Shown here one piece after another: positions 1-9,529 of a stretch of 64,000 nt of DNA (position 1 is its first letter; every line of letters starts with the position of its first letter). The stretch is taken from assembly GCA_901420285.1 (NCBI GenBank), contig CABDVE010000001.1, forward strand, positions 744,001-808,000, given 5' to 3'. This stretch comes from Stutzerimonas stutzeri (lineage in GTDB: Bacteria; Pseudomonadota; Gammaproteobacteria; Enterobacterales; Pasteurellaceae). Under the pieces are notes generated by a model. The model did not search any database. It was given only the letters and a program-made list of their open reading frames with translations, and was not told the DNA's origin. Position numbers and translations under genes: made by a program.

Positions 1-1305
1 CTATCATCACAACTAAATGATAGTTTTTCAGAATATATAAATGAACTTAAAAAACTAGGATACCCTAGTGAGAGCTATGACCCAAATATAATATTAGAAA
101 GTTTTATTGATAACTCTGAAATACTTAAACAAAATACAAAAATAAAATTTGGAGATAAATCATCGCCACTTCCTGAGGAATTAAATGGTTTAGGATATAG
201 AAATTTAATTTATATTTTCTTTAAATTATTATCATTTAAAGCTGAATGGCAAAAAGCAGGAAAATCTATAGGCGATGATGGTGAAACACCCGCTCCTATT
301 CATTTAGTTTTAATTGAGGAACCTGAAGCACATTTACACTCTCAGGTTCAACAAGTTTTTGTCAAAAAAGCTTATGAGATACTAACAAAAGATTTACAAG
401 ATGATAATCCTTTTACCACTCAAATGGTTATTAGTACTCACTCAAGTTATATTATTCATGAAGTTGGTTTTGAAAACCTACATTATTTTAAAAGATGTAA
501 GGTGAAAGAGAATTTTCATACAGAAGCAATCGATCTATCTAATGTTTTTGAAAAAGACAATGAAAAAAATAAAAAGTTTGTTTCTAGATATTTAAGAACA
601 ATTCACTGTGATTTATTCTTTGCTAATGCGATTATCCTTGTTGAGGGTTCTGCTGAAAGAATGCTGTTACCATACTTTATTCGTCATCATTTTCAACAAC
701 TAGAATCAAGTTACATATCTTTACTTGAAGTAAATGGGGCTCATGCTCACCGCTTTAAGCCTCTAATTGAAGCACTTGGAGTTCCTTGTTTAGTATTAAC
801 TGATCTAGATTCAACCTATCAAAAAAGAAAAGTTATTCCTTTACTAAATCAAGGACAAGAATCCAACTGTGATAATTTAACTAAATGGTTGAATTTAGCC
901 AATAGGACACTTGACATAGTATTAGATATTCCTGATACCGAGAAAGTTGTCAAAAATACATTTATTTCTTATCAGAAAAAAATAAAAATTCAGTGGCATA
1001 ATCAGGAAGAGATTGTTATCCCTTACACTTTTGAAGATTCTATTGTATTTTCTAATCTTCAGATTTTTAAAGACACAGAAATAATGAAAGGCACTACAGG
1101 AATGTTAAAGAAGATGCATGAAGCCACACTAGAATCAAATTTAAATAAATGCTGTCAAAAAGTTTTTGAAGCTCTTGATGGGGAAAAAGCAAAAATGGCA
1201 TTAGACATCTTGTATGAATTTGAACCACAAGGAAATGAGTTATTTAGTCCGCCTAATTACATTCAGGATGGGCTAAAATGGTTAAGTGGACAATTAGGTC
1301 TATAA
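1..1305 (+). CDS. GajA-like OLD-family ATPase/TOPRIM nuclease, 5' end outside window
   Basis: The reading frame is open from base 1, so the gene starts upstream; the internal ATG at 424 is not the true start. Visible are a Walker B-like LVLIEEPEAHLHSQ (nt 304-345), an ISTHSS H-loop (nt 430-447), then a TOPRIM domain with the glutamate in LVEGSAERM (near nt 643) and the acidic pair in LTDLDS (near nt 802). This order, ABC-type ATPase then TOPRIM, is that of OLD-family nucleases. The UvrD-like helicase 15 bp downstream is the class 2 OLD/Gabija arrangement, so a GajA-like role in cutting phage or foreign DNA is inferred. Codon use is very AT-rich (AAA, AAT, ATA), unlike the genes after 3500, which suggests transfer. 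The N-terminal Walker A is not in the window. Confidence 0.8.
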   Translation, partial: LSSQLNDSFSEYINELKKLGYPSESYDPNIILESFIDNSEILKQNTKIKFGDKSSPLPEELNGLGYRNLIYIFFKLLSFKAEWQKAGKSIGDDGETPAPIHLVLIEEPEAHLHSQVQQVFVKKAYEILTKDLQDDNPFTTQMVISTHSSYIIHEVGFENLHYFKRCKVKENFHTEAIDLSNVFEKDNEKNKKFVSRYLRTIHCDLFFANAIILVEGSAERMLLPYFIRHHFQQLESSYISLLEVNGAHAHRFKPLIEALGVPCLVLTDLDSTYQKRKVIPLLNQGQESNCDNLTKWLNLANRTLDIVLDIPDTEKVVKNTFISYQKKIKIQWHNQEEIVIPYTFEDSIVFSNLQIFKDTEIMKGTTGMLKKMHEATLESNLNKCCQKVFEALDGEKAKMALDILYEFEPQGNELFSPPNYIQDGLKWLSGQLGL

Positions 1306-1320
1306 GAAAGGGCATTAGTT

Positions 1321-3120
1321 ATGAGTAATGTAGATGAAGAGATTTATGCTTATGTAACAGATACCCCTCCTAAAAGTTTTTTACTTTTTGCTGGTGCTGG
1401 ATCTGGTAAAACCAGAACATTAGTAAATATTTTACAAAAAATTAAAAATAATCATAAAGAAAAGTTACTAAAAAAGAATCAAAAAGTAGCAGTAATTACT
1501 TTTACAAATGCTGCATGTGAAGAGATAAAGCATAGATTGCAATATGATTCAACATTTCATGTGTCAACTATTCATAGTTTTGCTTGGGAGTTAATTAAAC
1601 CATTTACAAAAGATATAAAGAGTTTTTTACAAGAAAAGCTAAATAATGATATTTCAATTTTGAAAATTAAACTAAGTAAAGCGATAACCGAAAAAGCAAT
1701 AGAAAATTATAATAGAGATATAAGTAAAAAAGAAAATAGATTAAATTCTCTAGAGGAAATAAATTCCTTTATTTATAGCCCAATAGAAATACTTATTGGG
1801 AAGGGAACCTTAAACCATTCAGAGGTTATTGAAATTTTTACTAAATTTTTGTCTAAATTTAAATTAATGAAAAATATATTAACTACGGAATTTCCTATCT
1901 TATTTATTGACGAATGCCAAGATACTCAAAGGGAACTTCTTAAATCATTAATACAAACTCAGCAAAATAATAAAGAGACATTTTGTTTAGGTCTATTTGG
2001 CGATTCGATGCAACAAATCTATTCTAGTGGCTATTCTGAACTTATAAATAATCTACCAGAAGATTGGAAAAAACCATGCAAGATAAATAATTACAGATGC
2101 CCATCTAGGATCGTTAACTTAATCAATAAAATTAATAAAACTTACAACTCTAATAATTATATAGAACAAATCGCTCAAAAAAATCAAACTGGAATAGTAA
2201 GAGTATTTATTCTCAATAAGAACATTGAAAATAAGTTATCCCAAGAACAAATTATTAGAGAAAAGATGTCCGTAACATGCCAAGATTTAGAATGGAAAGA
2301 TATAAAAAATGTCAAAACTTTAGTTTTAGAACATGCAATGGCTGCAAATAGATCTGGATTTGGAAACTTTTTTTTACCTTTATCTCAAAATAGTATTATT
2401 AGAGATAATCTTCTACAAAATACTGGAATTAACATTCAATTTTTATTAGAACAGGTCTTGCCATTGGTAAATAGTATAAAAAACAATAATAATTTTGAAA
2501 CAATGAGAATATTAGAAAAATATTCCCCTTTAATGAATAATGAAATAATATCTAATAATTTTAAAGATCTTAAGACGAACATTAAAGATTTAAATATAAA
2601 TGAAGATCTTTCTATAGAAATGATTTTATCCGATATTAACCTCAAAAGATTATTAGAAATTCCTGATGATATAAAAAATGGTTTGAATTATGATTCTAAA
2701 GATAACGATTCTAAGGATAACGATTTGTTATGGAATAAAGCACTAAAAGCAAGTCTAAAAGAGCTTATGCAATATAACTTGTACATTAAAGGAAAATTAG
2801 GTTTTGATACTCATCAAGGTGTTAAAGGTCTTGAGTTCAATAGAGTTATGGCTATTTTGGATGATGAAGAATCTAATGGTTTCTTATTTAAATATAATAA
2901 ATTATTAGGAACAGAATCCCTAAGCGATACAGATATAAAAAATATAGAATCAGGAAAAGATAATGTTATATCTCGCACAGCAAGATTATTTTACGTTATT
3001 TGTAGTAGAGCTGAAGAATCATTAGCTATTGTTGTATATAGTAATAAACCATCTGAACTAAAAAATAATCTGACTTATTCAGAATTTTTTTCAGAAGATG
3101 AAATCGAAATATTTAATTAA
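1321..3120 (+). CDS. UvrD/Rep-like superfamily 1 helicase, GajB-like
   Basis: The 599-residue protein has the SF1 helicase motifs in order: Walker A GAGSGKT (residues 25-31), motif Ia ITFTNAACEEIK, motif Ic STIHSFAW, Walker B FIDECQDTQ (D197, E198), motif III GDSMQQIY (from about 227), motif IV NNYRCPSRI, motif V THQGVKGLEFNRV and motif VI FYVICSRAEE (about 552-565). The start has an AAGAAAGG ribosome site 10 bp upstream and follows the OLD-type nuclease by 15 bp, so the two are probably co-transcribed. In Gabija systems the helicase partner senses DNA ends or nucleotide depletion and works with GajA; that role is inferred here. It is about 100 residues longer than the best-known GajB, with a long AT-rich low-complexity section in the middle (about residues 290-490). 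Base composition is foreign to the surroundings. Confidence 0.8.
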   Translation: MSNVDEEIYAYVTDTPPKSFLLFAGAGSGKTRTLVNILQKIKNNHKEKLLKKNQKVAVITFTNAACEEIKHRLQYDSTFHVSTIHSFAWELIKPFTKDIKSFLQEKLNNDISILKIKLSKAITEKAIENYNRDISKKENRLNSLEEINSFIYSPIEILIGKGTLNHSEVIEIFTKFLSKFKLMKNILTTEFPILFIDECQDTQRELLKSLIQTQQNNKETFCLGLFGDSMQQIYSSGYSELINNLPEDWKKPCKINNYRCPSRIVNLINKINKTYNSNNYIEQIAQKNQTGIVRVFILNKNIENKLSQEQIIREKMSVTCQDLEWKDIKNVKTLVLEHAMAANRSGFGNFFLPLSQNSIIRDNLLQNTGINIQFLLEQVLPLVNSIKNNNNFETMRILEKYSPLMNNEIISNNFKDLKTNIKDLNINEDLSIEMILSDINLKRLLEIPDDIKNGLNYDSKDNDSKDNDLLWNKALKASLKELMQYNLYIKGKLGFDTHQGVKGLEFNRVMAILDDEESNGFLFKYNKLLGTESLSDTDIKNIESGKDNVISRTARLFYVICSRAEESLAIVVYSNKPSELKNNLTYSEFFSEDEIEIFN

Positions 3121-3504
3121 CATCTCTACCTAAATTAGGCATAAGTTTATATATATCTAATAATTTATCTGCTACCCTCCTAATGGCGCAAGCGTCCTCG
3201 CTTGTGCCTCCCATCTAAAAGTGCGGTCAAAAAATACAAAGAATTTTGAATATGGTTCTGCCGACGGTTATGGGTAAAATTCTCAATGTTTTTATTAAGC
3301 AGCACCTGCGTGGACGCTGGCGCTATCTTGCTTTATTTGCACCTATCTGTTGACGCCCATTTCCCTGTATGTGCCTAATTTCACTAAAAAACCCTCAAAA
3401 ACTCACCGCACTTTATTTACTTTCTACGGCACGCGTTAGGAAACGCGCGACAGCATAAGCGTTAAACACAAAAAGTTCGATTAAAATTTCCAACGTTTTC
3501 GGAT
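3121..3504. other. 384-bp intergenic stretch at the edge of the accessory block
   Basis: No gene is visible. It holds a hairpin at 3185-3208 (10-bp arms, one G-U pair, loop TCCT), which could terminate the helicase transcript although it has no clear T-run. It also holds a canonical USS, AAGTGCGGTCAAAA, near 3220 and an inverted USS (ACCGCACTT) near 3406. Base composition changes here from very AT-rich to the level of the core genome. Confidence 0.6.
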
Positions 3505-4707
3505 TTATTGCAACAACCAATCCACCACATAAATCACTTCAATCCCATCAATCTCTGTTTGTTCGTAATATTTTCCCGTAATTAAGATCTTTTTATAGTT
3601 ATCTTTAATGTGCAAAAGATTATCGGTTTCGTGGGTATTTTCAGGGATTTCAAAGGCGACTTGCACATATAAAATCTCATCGGCTTTTCGGGCGATAAAA
3701 TCAATTTCTTGGCTGTCGAGTTTACCGACATCTACGGTATAACCTCGTCTAAGCAATTCAATAAAAACGATATTTTCTAAGCGATTGGCATAATTCGCCC
3801 CTTTTTTGCCGATAGCGTGTCGTCTTAAACCGTTATCCACAATAAAATATTTCGCATTGGTTTTTAAATAGCCTTTTCCGCGAATATCATATTGTTTTGC
3901 TTTATAAAAAAGAAAGGCATTTTCTAACAAATCAAGATATTTGCTGATGGTGTGATTTGAAGTGGGGACACGTTCGGACGTGAGCGTGTTGCTAATTTTG
4001 CTCGGATTCACCAACTGCCCTACGTTATCCGCCAAAAAGAGAATCACGCTTTTAAGAATATGGGTATCTTTCACCCCGGCTCGATGAGCAATGTCATTCA
4101 GCACAATGGAATCAAAAATGCCGGATAAAATCGTTTCTTTTAAAGGTTCATCAGCCATCACAACGCTGGGAAAACCGCCATATTTTTCGTATTCCGAATA
4201 GAGTTTATCCACCAATCTTGACTGGCTATCCACATTTTTGGAGCGTAAAAATTCTTTAAAAGAAAGCGGATAAATTTTGATTTCCACATATCGACCGCTT
4301 AACAGCGTCGCAAGCTCGCCGGAAAGCAAGTTGGCATTGGAACCTGTAATCATGATATCGGTGTTAAAACTCACGCGAAGCGCATTGACGGTTTTTTGCC
4401 AACCTTCCACAAACTGAATTTCATCAATCAGAAAGTAGGTTTTCTCTTGAGAGGAAGGCATTTTTTCTTGAATAAGCTGTTGGAAGTCTTGAGCATCTTT
4501 CACCCATTGATATTCAAAAGATTCAAAATTGAGATAAAGAATGTTTTCGGAAGCAATGCCCTGCTGCTGCAGATAATCACGGTATTGCATAAGTAACACC
4601 GATTTACCGGAACGACGAACACCAGAGATCACTTTGATAAAATCGGTATCTTTAAATTGAATCAGTTGCTGTAAATAATTTTCACGAGAGATCATGGCTT
4701 TACTCAT
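3505..4707 (-). CDS. AAA ATPase with DUF4143 (AAA_14 family)
   Basis: The 400-residue protein has Walker A GVRRSGKS (residues 29-36), Walker B YFLIDEIQF (D95, E96), the family motif ITGSNANLLSGELATLLSGR and a C-terminal DUF4143 region with a nuclease-like pattern (LDSQEIDFIARKADEILYVQV). Such proteins are common, variably present, single-gene ATPases in bacteria and archaea whose function is largely unknown. Either the ATG at 4707 or an in-frame ATG at 4695 could be the start; neither has a strong ribosome site. The gene stands alone and its start overlaps the first of three phased palindromes, which suggests local regulation. It lies next to the Gabija-like pair but points the opposite way; whether it belongs to the same accessory block is uncertain, since its base composition is closer to core genes. 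Confidence 0.8.
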   Translation of the reverse strand: MSKAMISRENYLQQLIQFKDTDFIKVISGVRRSGKSVLLMQYRDYLQQQGIASENILYLNFESFEYQWVKDAQDFQQLIQEKMPSSQEKTYFLIDEIQFVEGWQKTVNALRVSFNTDIMITGSNANLLSGELATLLSGRYVEIKIYPLSFKEFLRSKNVDSQSRLVDKLYSEYEKYGGFPSVVMADEPLKETILSGIFDSIVLNDIAHRAGVKDTHILKSVILFLADNVGQLVNPSKISNTLTSERVPTSNHTISKYLDLLENAFLFYKAKQYDIRGKGYLKTNAKYFIVDNGLRRHAIGKKGANYANRLENIVFIELLRRGYTVDVGKLDSQEIDFIARKADEILYVQVAFEIPENTHETDNLLHIKDNYKKILITGKYYEQTEIDGIEVIYVVDWLLQ

Positions 4708-4801
4708 TGGAAATGAATTTCATATTTTTGAAAATTATACATAAATTGGAAGTTAATTTCCAATTTATGTAAAAGAAACAAAAATTAGAATTTAATTTCT
4801 A
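4707..4801. promoter_or_regulatory. Three palindromic sites with exact 39-bp spacing
   Basis: Related palindromes start at 4707 (TTGGAAATGAATTTC), 4746 (TTGGAAGTTAATTTCC) and 4785 (TTAGAATTTAATTTC), each 39 bp from the next. The middle one sits in a perfect 13-bp inverted repeat (arms 4739-4751 and 4758-4770). The first overlaps the start codon of the DUF4143 ATPase gene, so this is a plausible multi-site operator over its promoter. The binding protein is unknown. Confidence 0.5.
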
Positions 4802-4910
4802 TTATTTAAGCATGGCGCCTATTTTCCCTGCTTCTGTCTGAATACAAGAAAAACACGTCAAAATCCTTCCACGATGGCGCACGCTTCCCGGCGTAAATGT
4901 TTGATCATGT

Positions 4911-5693
4911 TCAAAAATTACTCTCAACGCTCGCGGCACAAAATTTGAAGTGATTTATTGATCCTATCTTATCAACTCCAAAAATTTCTTTTTTTATCCG
5001 ATCAAACTTTACTTTCACGCCAAACGCTTTCGCCAGATTTTCCGCGTTTAACACGGTTTGCGTTTCCCCATTAGCAATGATTTTGCCGTTATGCAACAAA
5101 ATCACTTCATCACAGAATTTGTAGGCAAGCGATAAATGATGAATTGCTACTGCAACCGTATGTTTGGGTGTGAGGGATTTTAGTTGTTCCATAATATCGA
5201 TTTGATAATAAGGATCGAGCGCGGCGATGGGCTCGTCGGCAAGCAGTAAAGGTGCGCCTTTAATGCAACAACGTGCGAGCTGCACGCGGGATTTTTCACC
5301 GCCGGAAAGTTGGCGGAAAGGTTTTTTCAGTAAGTGCGAGACGGAAAACGTATCTGAAATCGACTGCACTTTTTCCTGTTCTTTGGCTTTGTTGAGTGGA
5401 TTCGGCAGGCCCAGTGCGATAACGTCATACACGGATAAATCCCAATGAATTTCGATATTTTGCGCAAGGTAAGCTAACTGCCGGCTTTTTTGTGAGGCGC
5501 TCATGGTGCTTAATTTGTCGTGGTTAAACCAAATTTCGCCATCGGCAATAGGCAGAATCCCGGCGATAGTTTTCAATAGCGTAGATTTTCCCGTGCCGTT
5601 GGCGCCCATAATGCCGACCAATTTTCCTTGCGGAATGTGGCAGTTAATATTTTTTAAGCCGTAAGACTGGGTGAGGTTTTCGATTCTAATCAT
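4911..5693 (-). CDS. ABC transporter ATPase, FecE/BtuD type
   Basis: The 260-residue ATPase has Walker A GANGTGKST (30-38), signature LSGGEKSR (129-136), Walker B LLLADEP (149-155) and an H-loop AIHHLS. The start MIRIENL at 5693 is chosen because it begins the conserved fold and lies 2 bp after the permease stop; a longer frame to 5813 would overlap the permease gene. It powers import across the inner membrane of an iron-siderophore, heme or cobalamin-type substrate with the FecCD permease upstream. No periplasmic binding protein or outer-membrane receptor gene adjoins, so the substrate cannot be told. Confidence 0.88.
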   Translation of the reverse strand: MIRIENLTQSYGLKNINCHIPQGKLVGIMGANGTGKSTLLKTIAGILPIADGEIWFNHDKLSTMSASQKSRQLAYLAQNIEIHWDLSVYDVIALGLPNPLNKAKEQEKVQSISDTFSVSHLLKKPFRQLSGGEKSRVQLARCCIKGAPLLLADEPIAALDPYYQIDIMEQLKSLTPKHTVAVAIHHLSLAYKFCDEVILLHNGKIIANGETQTVLNAENLAKAFGVKVKFDRIKKEIFGVDKIGSINHFKFCAASVESNF

Positions 5694-5695
5694 AA

Positions 5696-6673
5696 TTATC
5701 CGGCTAATTTTCGTTGTTCTGTTAATAAAATCCAAATTAAGCATGGAGCGCCGATAATTGCTGTCAGCGTGCCGATGTAAATGTGGGAGAAAAGGGGAAC
5801 GTGTTGCACGCAAAGATCGGCGATTAAGAGCAACAAGGCGCCGAGCAATGCACTGGTCAAATAAAGCTGGGACGGGCGTTTTTTCAGTAAAATTCGAGCG
5901 ACGTGCGGAGCAATTAAGCCGATAAACCCGATAGTGCCTGTTTGTGGAATGGTTGCTCCAACCAACAAGGCGACGCCGAAAGTTATGATGAAAAAGCTAC
6001 GTTGCGGATCGATCCCCATGGTGCCGGCGGTTTCTTCGCCAAAGGTGAGCAAATCTATGTAACGATGCTGTCGATACAAACAAGCCATACCAACCAATGC
6101 AATGGGTAAGGAAATTAACAGGGTATCCGATTGAGCCCACACCAATGAGCCTTGTAGCCAGCGGTAAAGTTCCGCCAATGCCCATGGGCTTTCGGCGTTA
6201 GAAAGCAATAAGGCAATTACTGCACCAAGCAACATGTTTACCGCCAAACCGCTTAAAATCATCATGGTCGTGCCGTGATTTTTAGCAATGGCGTAAACCA
6301 ATAAAAAGCTTGCTAAGGCCCCGGCAACACCACCAAATAGCAATATAGTAAAAGGCACAGAAAAATAATACAGAATCAGCACACTGGCGGCCGTCGCCCC
6401 CGCACTACTGCCGAGCAACCCCGGACTGGCGAGCGGATTTTGGAAAATCCCCTGCATGGCATTGCCCGCCAATGCAAGACAAGTTCCGGTCAGCACTGCC
6501 AAGCCGATACGCGGCACGCGAATTTCCCATAATACGAGAGAACGCATATCCGTCAGCACGCCCTCGGCATTTTTGAGATGGGCGAAGTCATCGAGTTGGT
6601 GATAAAGGGCGAGAGCAGAGATCAGCGCGAGGGCTGAAAAAAGGATTAAATTTAGAGTTTTTTGTGTTTCCAT
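5696..6673 (-). CDS. FecCD-family ABC transporter permease
   Basis: The 325-residue protein is strongly hydrophobic with about 9-10 membrane segments. Family motifs include LAGNAMQGIFQNPLASPGLLG (in two overlapping parts, about residues 68-88), the G-rich segment VALLVGATIPQTGTIGFIGL and the ATPase-coupling stretch APHVARIL. It forms the membrane channel for uptake of ferric-siderophore, heme or vitamin B12 type substrates with the ATPase 2 bp downstream. The ATG at 6673 gives the usual length. The absence of a binding-protein gene on either side is odd for this family; it may lie elsewhere. Confidence 0.9.
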   Translation of the reverse strand: METQKTLNLILFSALALISALALYHQLDDFAHLKNAEGVLTDMRSLVLWEIRVPRIGLAVLTGTCLALAGNAMQGIFQNPLASPGLLGSSAGATAASVLILYYFSVPFTILLFGGVAGALASFLLVYAIAKNHGTTMMILSGLAVNMLLGAVIALLLSNAESPWALAELYRWLQGSLVWAQSDTLLISLPIALVGMACLYRQHRYIDLLTFGEETAGTMGIDPQRSFFIITFGVALLVGATIPQTGTIGFIGLIAPHVARILLKKRPSQLYLTSALLGALLLLIADLCVQHVPLFSHIYIGTLTAIIGAPCLIWILLTEQRKLAG

Positions 6674-7265
6674 GGTGATTACATTATGTGCGGAAGCGTG
6701 GCAAACAACGATTATTTAGCAACATTAAGAATACTTTAAAAGGCATAAGCAATGGCGCCGACCCTTGCAATAATTGAGAGAGACTAATGGTTTTCGCGTC
6801 ATCATCTTATCATTAACGGATTCTCTGCGTTTTTTTCACTTTTGGCAGCACCGCATTGAACGCTCAAAATAGCACCGCATTGAACGCTTAAAATAGCACC
6901 ACATTGAACTTTCAAAATAGCACCGCATTGAACGCTTAAAGTAACACCGCATTGAACGCTTAAAGTAGCACCGCATTGAACGCTTAAAGTAGCACCGCAT
7001 TGAACGCTTAAAGTAGCACCGCATTGAACGCTTAAAATAGCACCGCATTGAACTCTCAAAACAGCACCGCATTGAATGCTTAAAATAGCACCGTATTGAA
7101 CGCTTAAAATAGCACCACATTGAACGCTTAAAACGGCACCGCATTGAACTCTCAAAATAGCACCGCATTGAATGCTCAAAATAACAGCGCATTGAGATTC
7201 GCATTGGCAAAAAACGAATTAATTTTGCTCAATAGTCACGTATTCGGTTCGGAACAACGAAAAAA
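6674..7265. other. 592-bp intergenic stretch dominated by a tandem array
   Basis: It lies between the start of the FecCD-type gene and the stop of tyrR. The only strong structure is the 24-bp array at 6847-7206. Because 24 is a multiple of 3 and the unit has few stop codons, open frames of about 125 codons run through it on the minus strand in two registers, giving 8-residue periodic peptides. They lack ribosome sites and look spurious. Confidence 0.8.
6847..7206. repeat. 24-bp tandem array, 15 units, AGCACCGCATTGAA core
   Basis: Units begin at 6847, 6871, 6895 and every 24 bp to 7183 without any length change; the last is degenerate. Each unit is the core AGCACCGCATTGAA followed by about 10 variable bases, commonly CGCTTAAAAT, CGCTCAAAAT or CTCTCAAAAC. 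The complement of the core, TTCAATGCGGTGCT, shares TGCGGT with the Haemophilus USS. No spacers of CRISPR size are present. The same core recurs singly throughout the window. Confidence 0.95.
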
Positions 7266-8219
7266 TTACTTTCCTATTCCATATTGGCGTAATTTATTGG
7301 CAATTGCCGTGTGCGATACGCCGAGGCGTTGCGCGAGTTTTCGCGTGCTGGGAAATTCGCGATAAAACGCACGTAAGATTTGAGCTTCATAGCGCCCGAT
7401 AATCTCATCTAAGGTTTGCTTTTCAAATTCTTCAATGGAAACGAGGGCATTTGACGGCAAACGAAGATTAAGGTTTTCGATGGTCAAGCGGTTATCCTTC
7501 GCCAAGGAACAGGCGCGATACAAGGTGTTATAAAGTTCGCGCACGTTACCTTGCCAATTATATTGCTGCAAATATACGAGGAACTGTCGATCAAAAGTTG
7601 GTTTCTGAATGTTAAGGGATTCGCTGATTTCCTGCAGAAAACCTTCCGTTAAAGGTTCAATATCTGCAATCCGTTCGCGCAACGGCGGCACGTTGAGGGT
7701 CAGCACGTTTAAACGATGAAACAAATCCGCGCGCACTTTGCCCTGTTCAACCAATTGATTTAATGGCATTTGCGCAGTGCAAATTACGCGCACGTTAGCA
7801 TGATGTTCTTTTTCTTCACCAACTCGGCGAAACGAACCGTCCGTTAAAAAACGCAGTAGTTTCGCCTGTAAGCTGAGGGAAAATTCCGCAATGCCGTCTA
7901 ATAACACCGTGCCGCCGTCGGCATATTCGAAAAAGCCGATGGTTTCGTCTTCTCCCACTTTACGGCCGAACATTTCGCTTTCTGCATCTTCGTCAGGTAA
8001 GCCGGCACAATTCACTGCAATAAATTTATGCTCGCGGCGCAAACTTTGGTAATGGCAGGCTTTGGCTAATAAATCTTTGCCTGTACCGGTTTCACCTTGA
8101 ATCAATAACGGTACATCAAACATGGCGAAACGTTGGGCATTTTCCACCGTATTTTTCATGCTTTCGCTGTGAGTCACAAAGCAAGAAAAAGGATGTTGCG
8201 GATCAAATTTAAAGGTCAT
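7266..8219 (-). CDS. tyrR: TyrR-type transcriptional regulator, short form
   Basis: The 317-residue protein is an AAA+ bacterial enhancer-binding-type domain (Walker A GETGTGKD, 42-49; ADGGTVLLDGIAEF Walker B region; arginine-rich LPPLRERIADIEPL) followed by a C-terminal helix-turn-helix (STRKLAQRLGVSHTAIANKL). It begins directly before the AAA+ domain, so the N-terminal ACT and PAS domains of E. coli TyrR are missing. The sigma-54 contact loop GAFTGA is also missing (GFFEYADGG instead), consistent with a sigma-70 regulator. The short form is known from Haemophilus. TyrR controls aromatic amino acid synthesis and uptake; an aromatic permease gene lies at 52178. Confidence 0.85.
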   Translation of the reverse strand: MTFKFDPQHPFSCFVTHSESMKNTVENAQRFAMFDVPLLIQGETGTGKDLLAKACHYQSLRREHKFIAVNCAGLPDEDAESEMFGRKVGEDETIGFFEYADGGTVLLDGIAEFSLSLQAKLLRFLTDGSFRRVGEEKEHHANVRVICTAQMPLNQLVEQGKVRADLFHRLNVLTLNVPPLRERIADIEPLTEGFLQEISESLNIQKPTFDRQFLVYLQQYNWQGNVRELYNTLYRACSLAKDNRLTIENLNLRLPSNALVSIEEFEKQTLDEIIGRYEAQILRAFYREFPSTRKLAQRLGVSHTAIANKLRQYGIGK

Positions 8220-8403
8220 AAAAGCCTACTTACTGCGAGTAAAAACTGTCGCTATGATAGTGGGTTTATCCTTTTCCGTAAAGATTTATTTACAGAAATG
8301 TGCGCTAGAAAGGAGGGGGGGAATTGAACAATTGCAGTGAGGCGGATTTCAATGCGGTGCTGATTTGAATTTGCACTATAGGTGAATATTTTAGATAAAT
8401 TAA

Positions 8404-8439
8404 AAGGACTAAGCGCTATAAAAATAATGCTTAGTCCTT
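8404..8439 (-). terminator. Terminator of the rpsF-rplI operon
   Basis: Perfect 11-bp arms (8404-8414 and 8429-8439) with a 14-nt loop, followed on the minus strand by TTTTAATTT. It lies 57 bp past the rplI stop. The rest of 8220-8495 holds one dispersed core motif near 8349 and a poly-G run near 8315; no gene is visible. Confidence 0.8.
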
Positions 8440-8495
8440 ACATTCAATTGAGTTTTCAGAAATCAGAACAATCTCAGTTTCTGCTTAACAATCGA

Positions 8496-8945
8496 TTACT
8501 CTGCAACAACAACGATGTTTAATGTTGCGAACACTTCACCATGAAGTTGGAAACGAACGTCGTGGTCACCGAGAGTACGGATTGGACCATTTGGTAAACG
8601 CACTTCACTTTTCGCAATTTCAATGCCTGCTGCGCTTACAGCATCAGCAACATCGCGAGTTGTGATCGCGCCGAATAAACGGCCTTCGTCACCGGCTTTA
8701 GAAGCAATAGTAACGGCTCCCAATGCGGTAATTTGCGCTGCACGGGCTTGTGCCGCGGCAAGACTTGCTGCTGCTGCCGCTTCTAATTCAGCACGGCGCG
8801 CTTCAAAGTGTTCGATATTAGCTTTGGTCGCCATAACCGCTTTTCCTTGTGGGATTAAGAAGTTACGTGCAAAACCTGATTTAACATTAACTTGATCACC
8901 AACATTACCTAGGTGAACAATTTTATCTAAAAGAATTACTTGCAT
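8496..8945 (-). CDS. rplI: 50S ribosomal protein L9
   Basis: The 149-residue protein has the L9 N-terminal signature [19 protein letters not shown] with the [16 protein letters not shown]-binding segment, a long alanine-rich central helix (about 45-80) and the C-terminal domain. It binds 23S rRNA and helps reading-frame maintenance. It is the last gene of the rpsF-priB-rpsR-rplI operon, 15 bp after rpsR, with the ribosome site GGAAGGA upstream. Length is normal. Confidence 0.98.
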   Translation of the reverse strand: MQVILLDKIVHLGNVGDQVNVKSGFARNFLIPQGKAVMATKANIEHFEARRAELEAAAAASLAAAQARAAQITALGAVTIASKAGDEGRLFGAITTRDVADAVSAAGIEIAKSEVRLPNGPIRTLGDHDVRFQLHGEVFATLNIVVVAE

Positions 8946-8960
8946 TTGTCCTTCCTCTTC

Positions 8961-9515
<555 letters not shown>

Positions 9516-9529
<14 letters not shown>

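Noticed and set aside
5694-5813. N-terminal extension of the FecE-type ATPase
   Set aside because: It would overlap the permease gene and adds no conserved sequence; the ATG at 5693 begins the domain.
6847-7206. CRISPR array
   Set aside because: Units are contiguous with no unique spacers of 25-40 bp, and no cas genes are near.
6802-7210. Two open frames of about 125 codons in the 24-bp array, giving 8-residue repeat peptides
   Set aside because: They arise because the period is a multiple of 3; no ribosome site, two registers equally open, and the unit recurs elsewhere as non-coding sequence.
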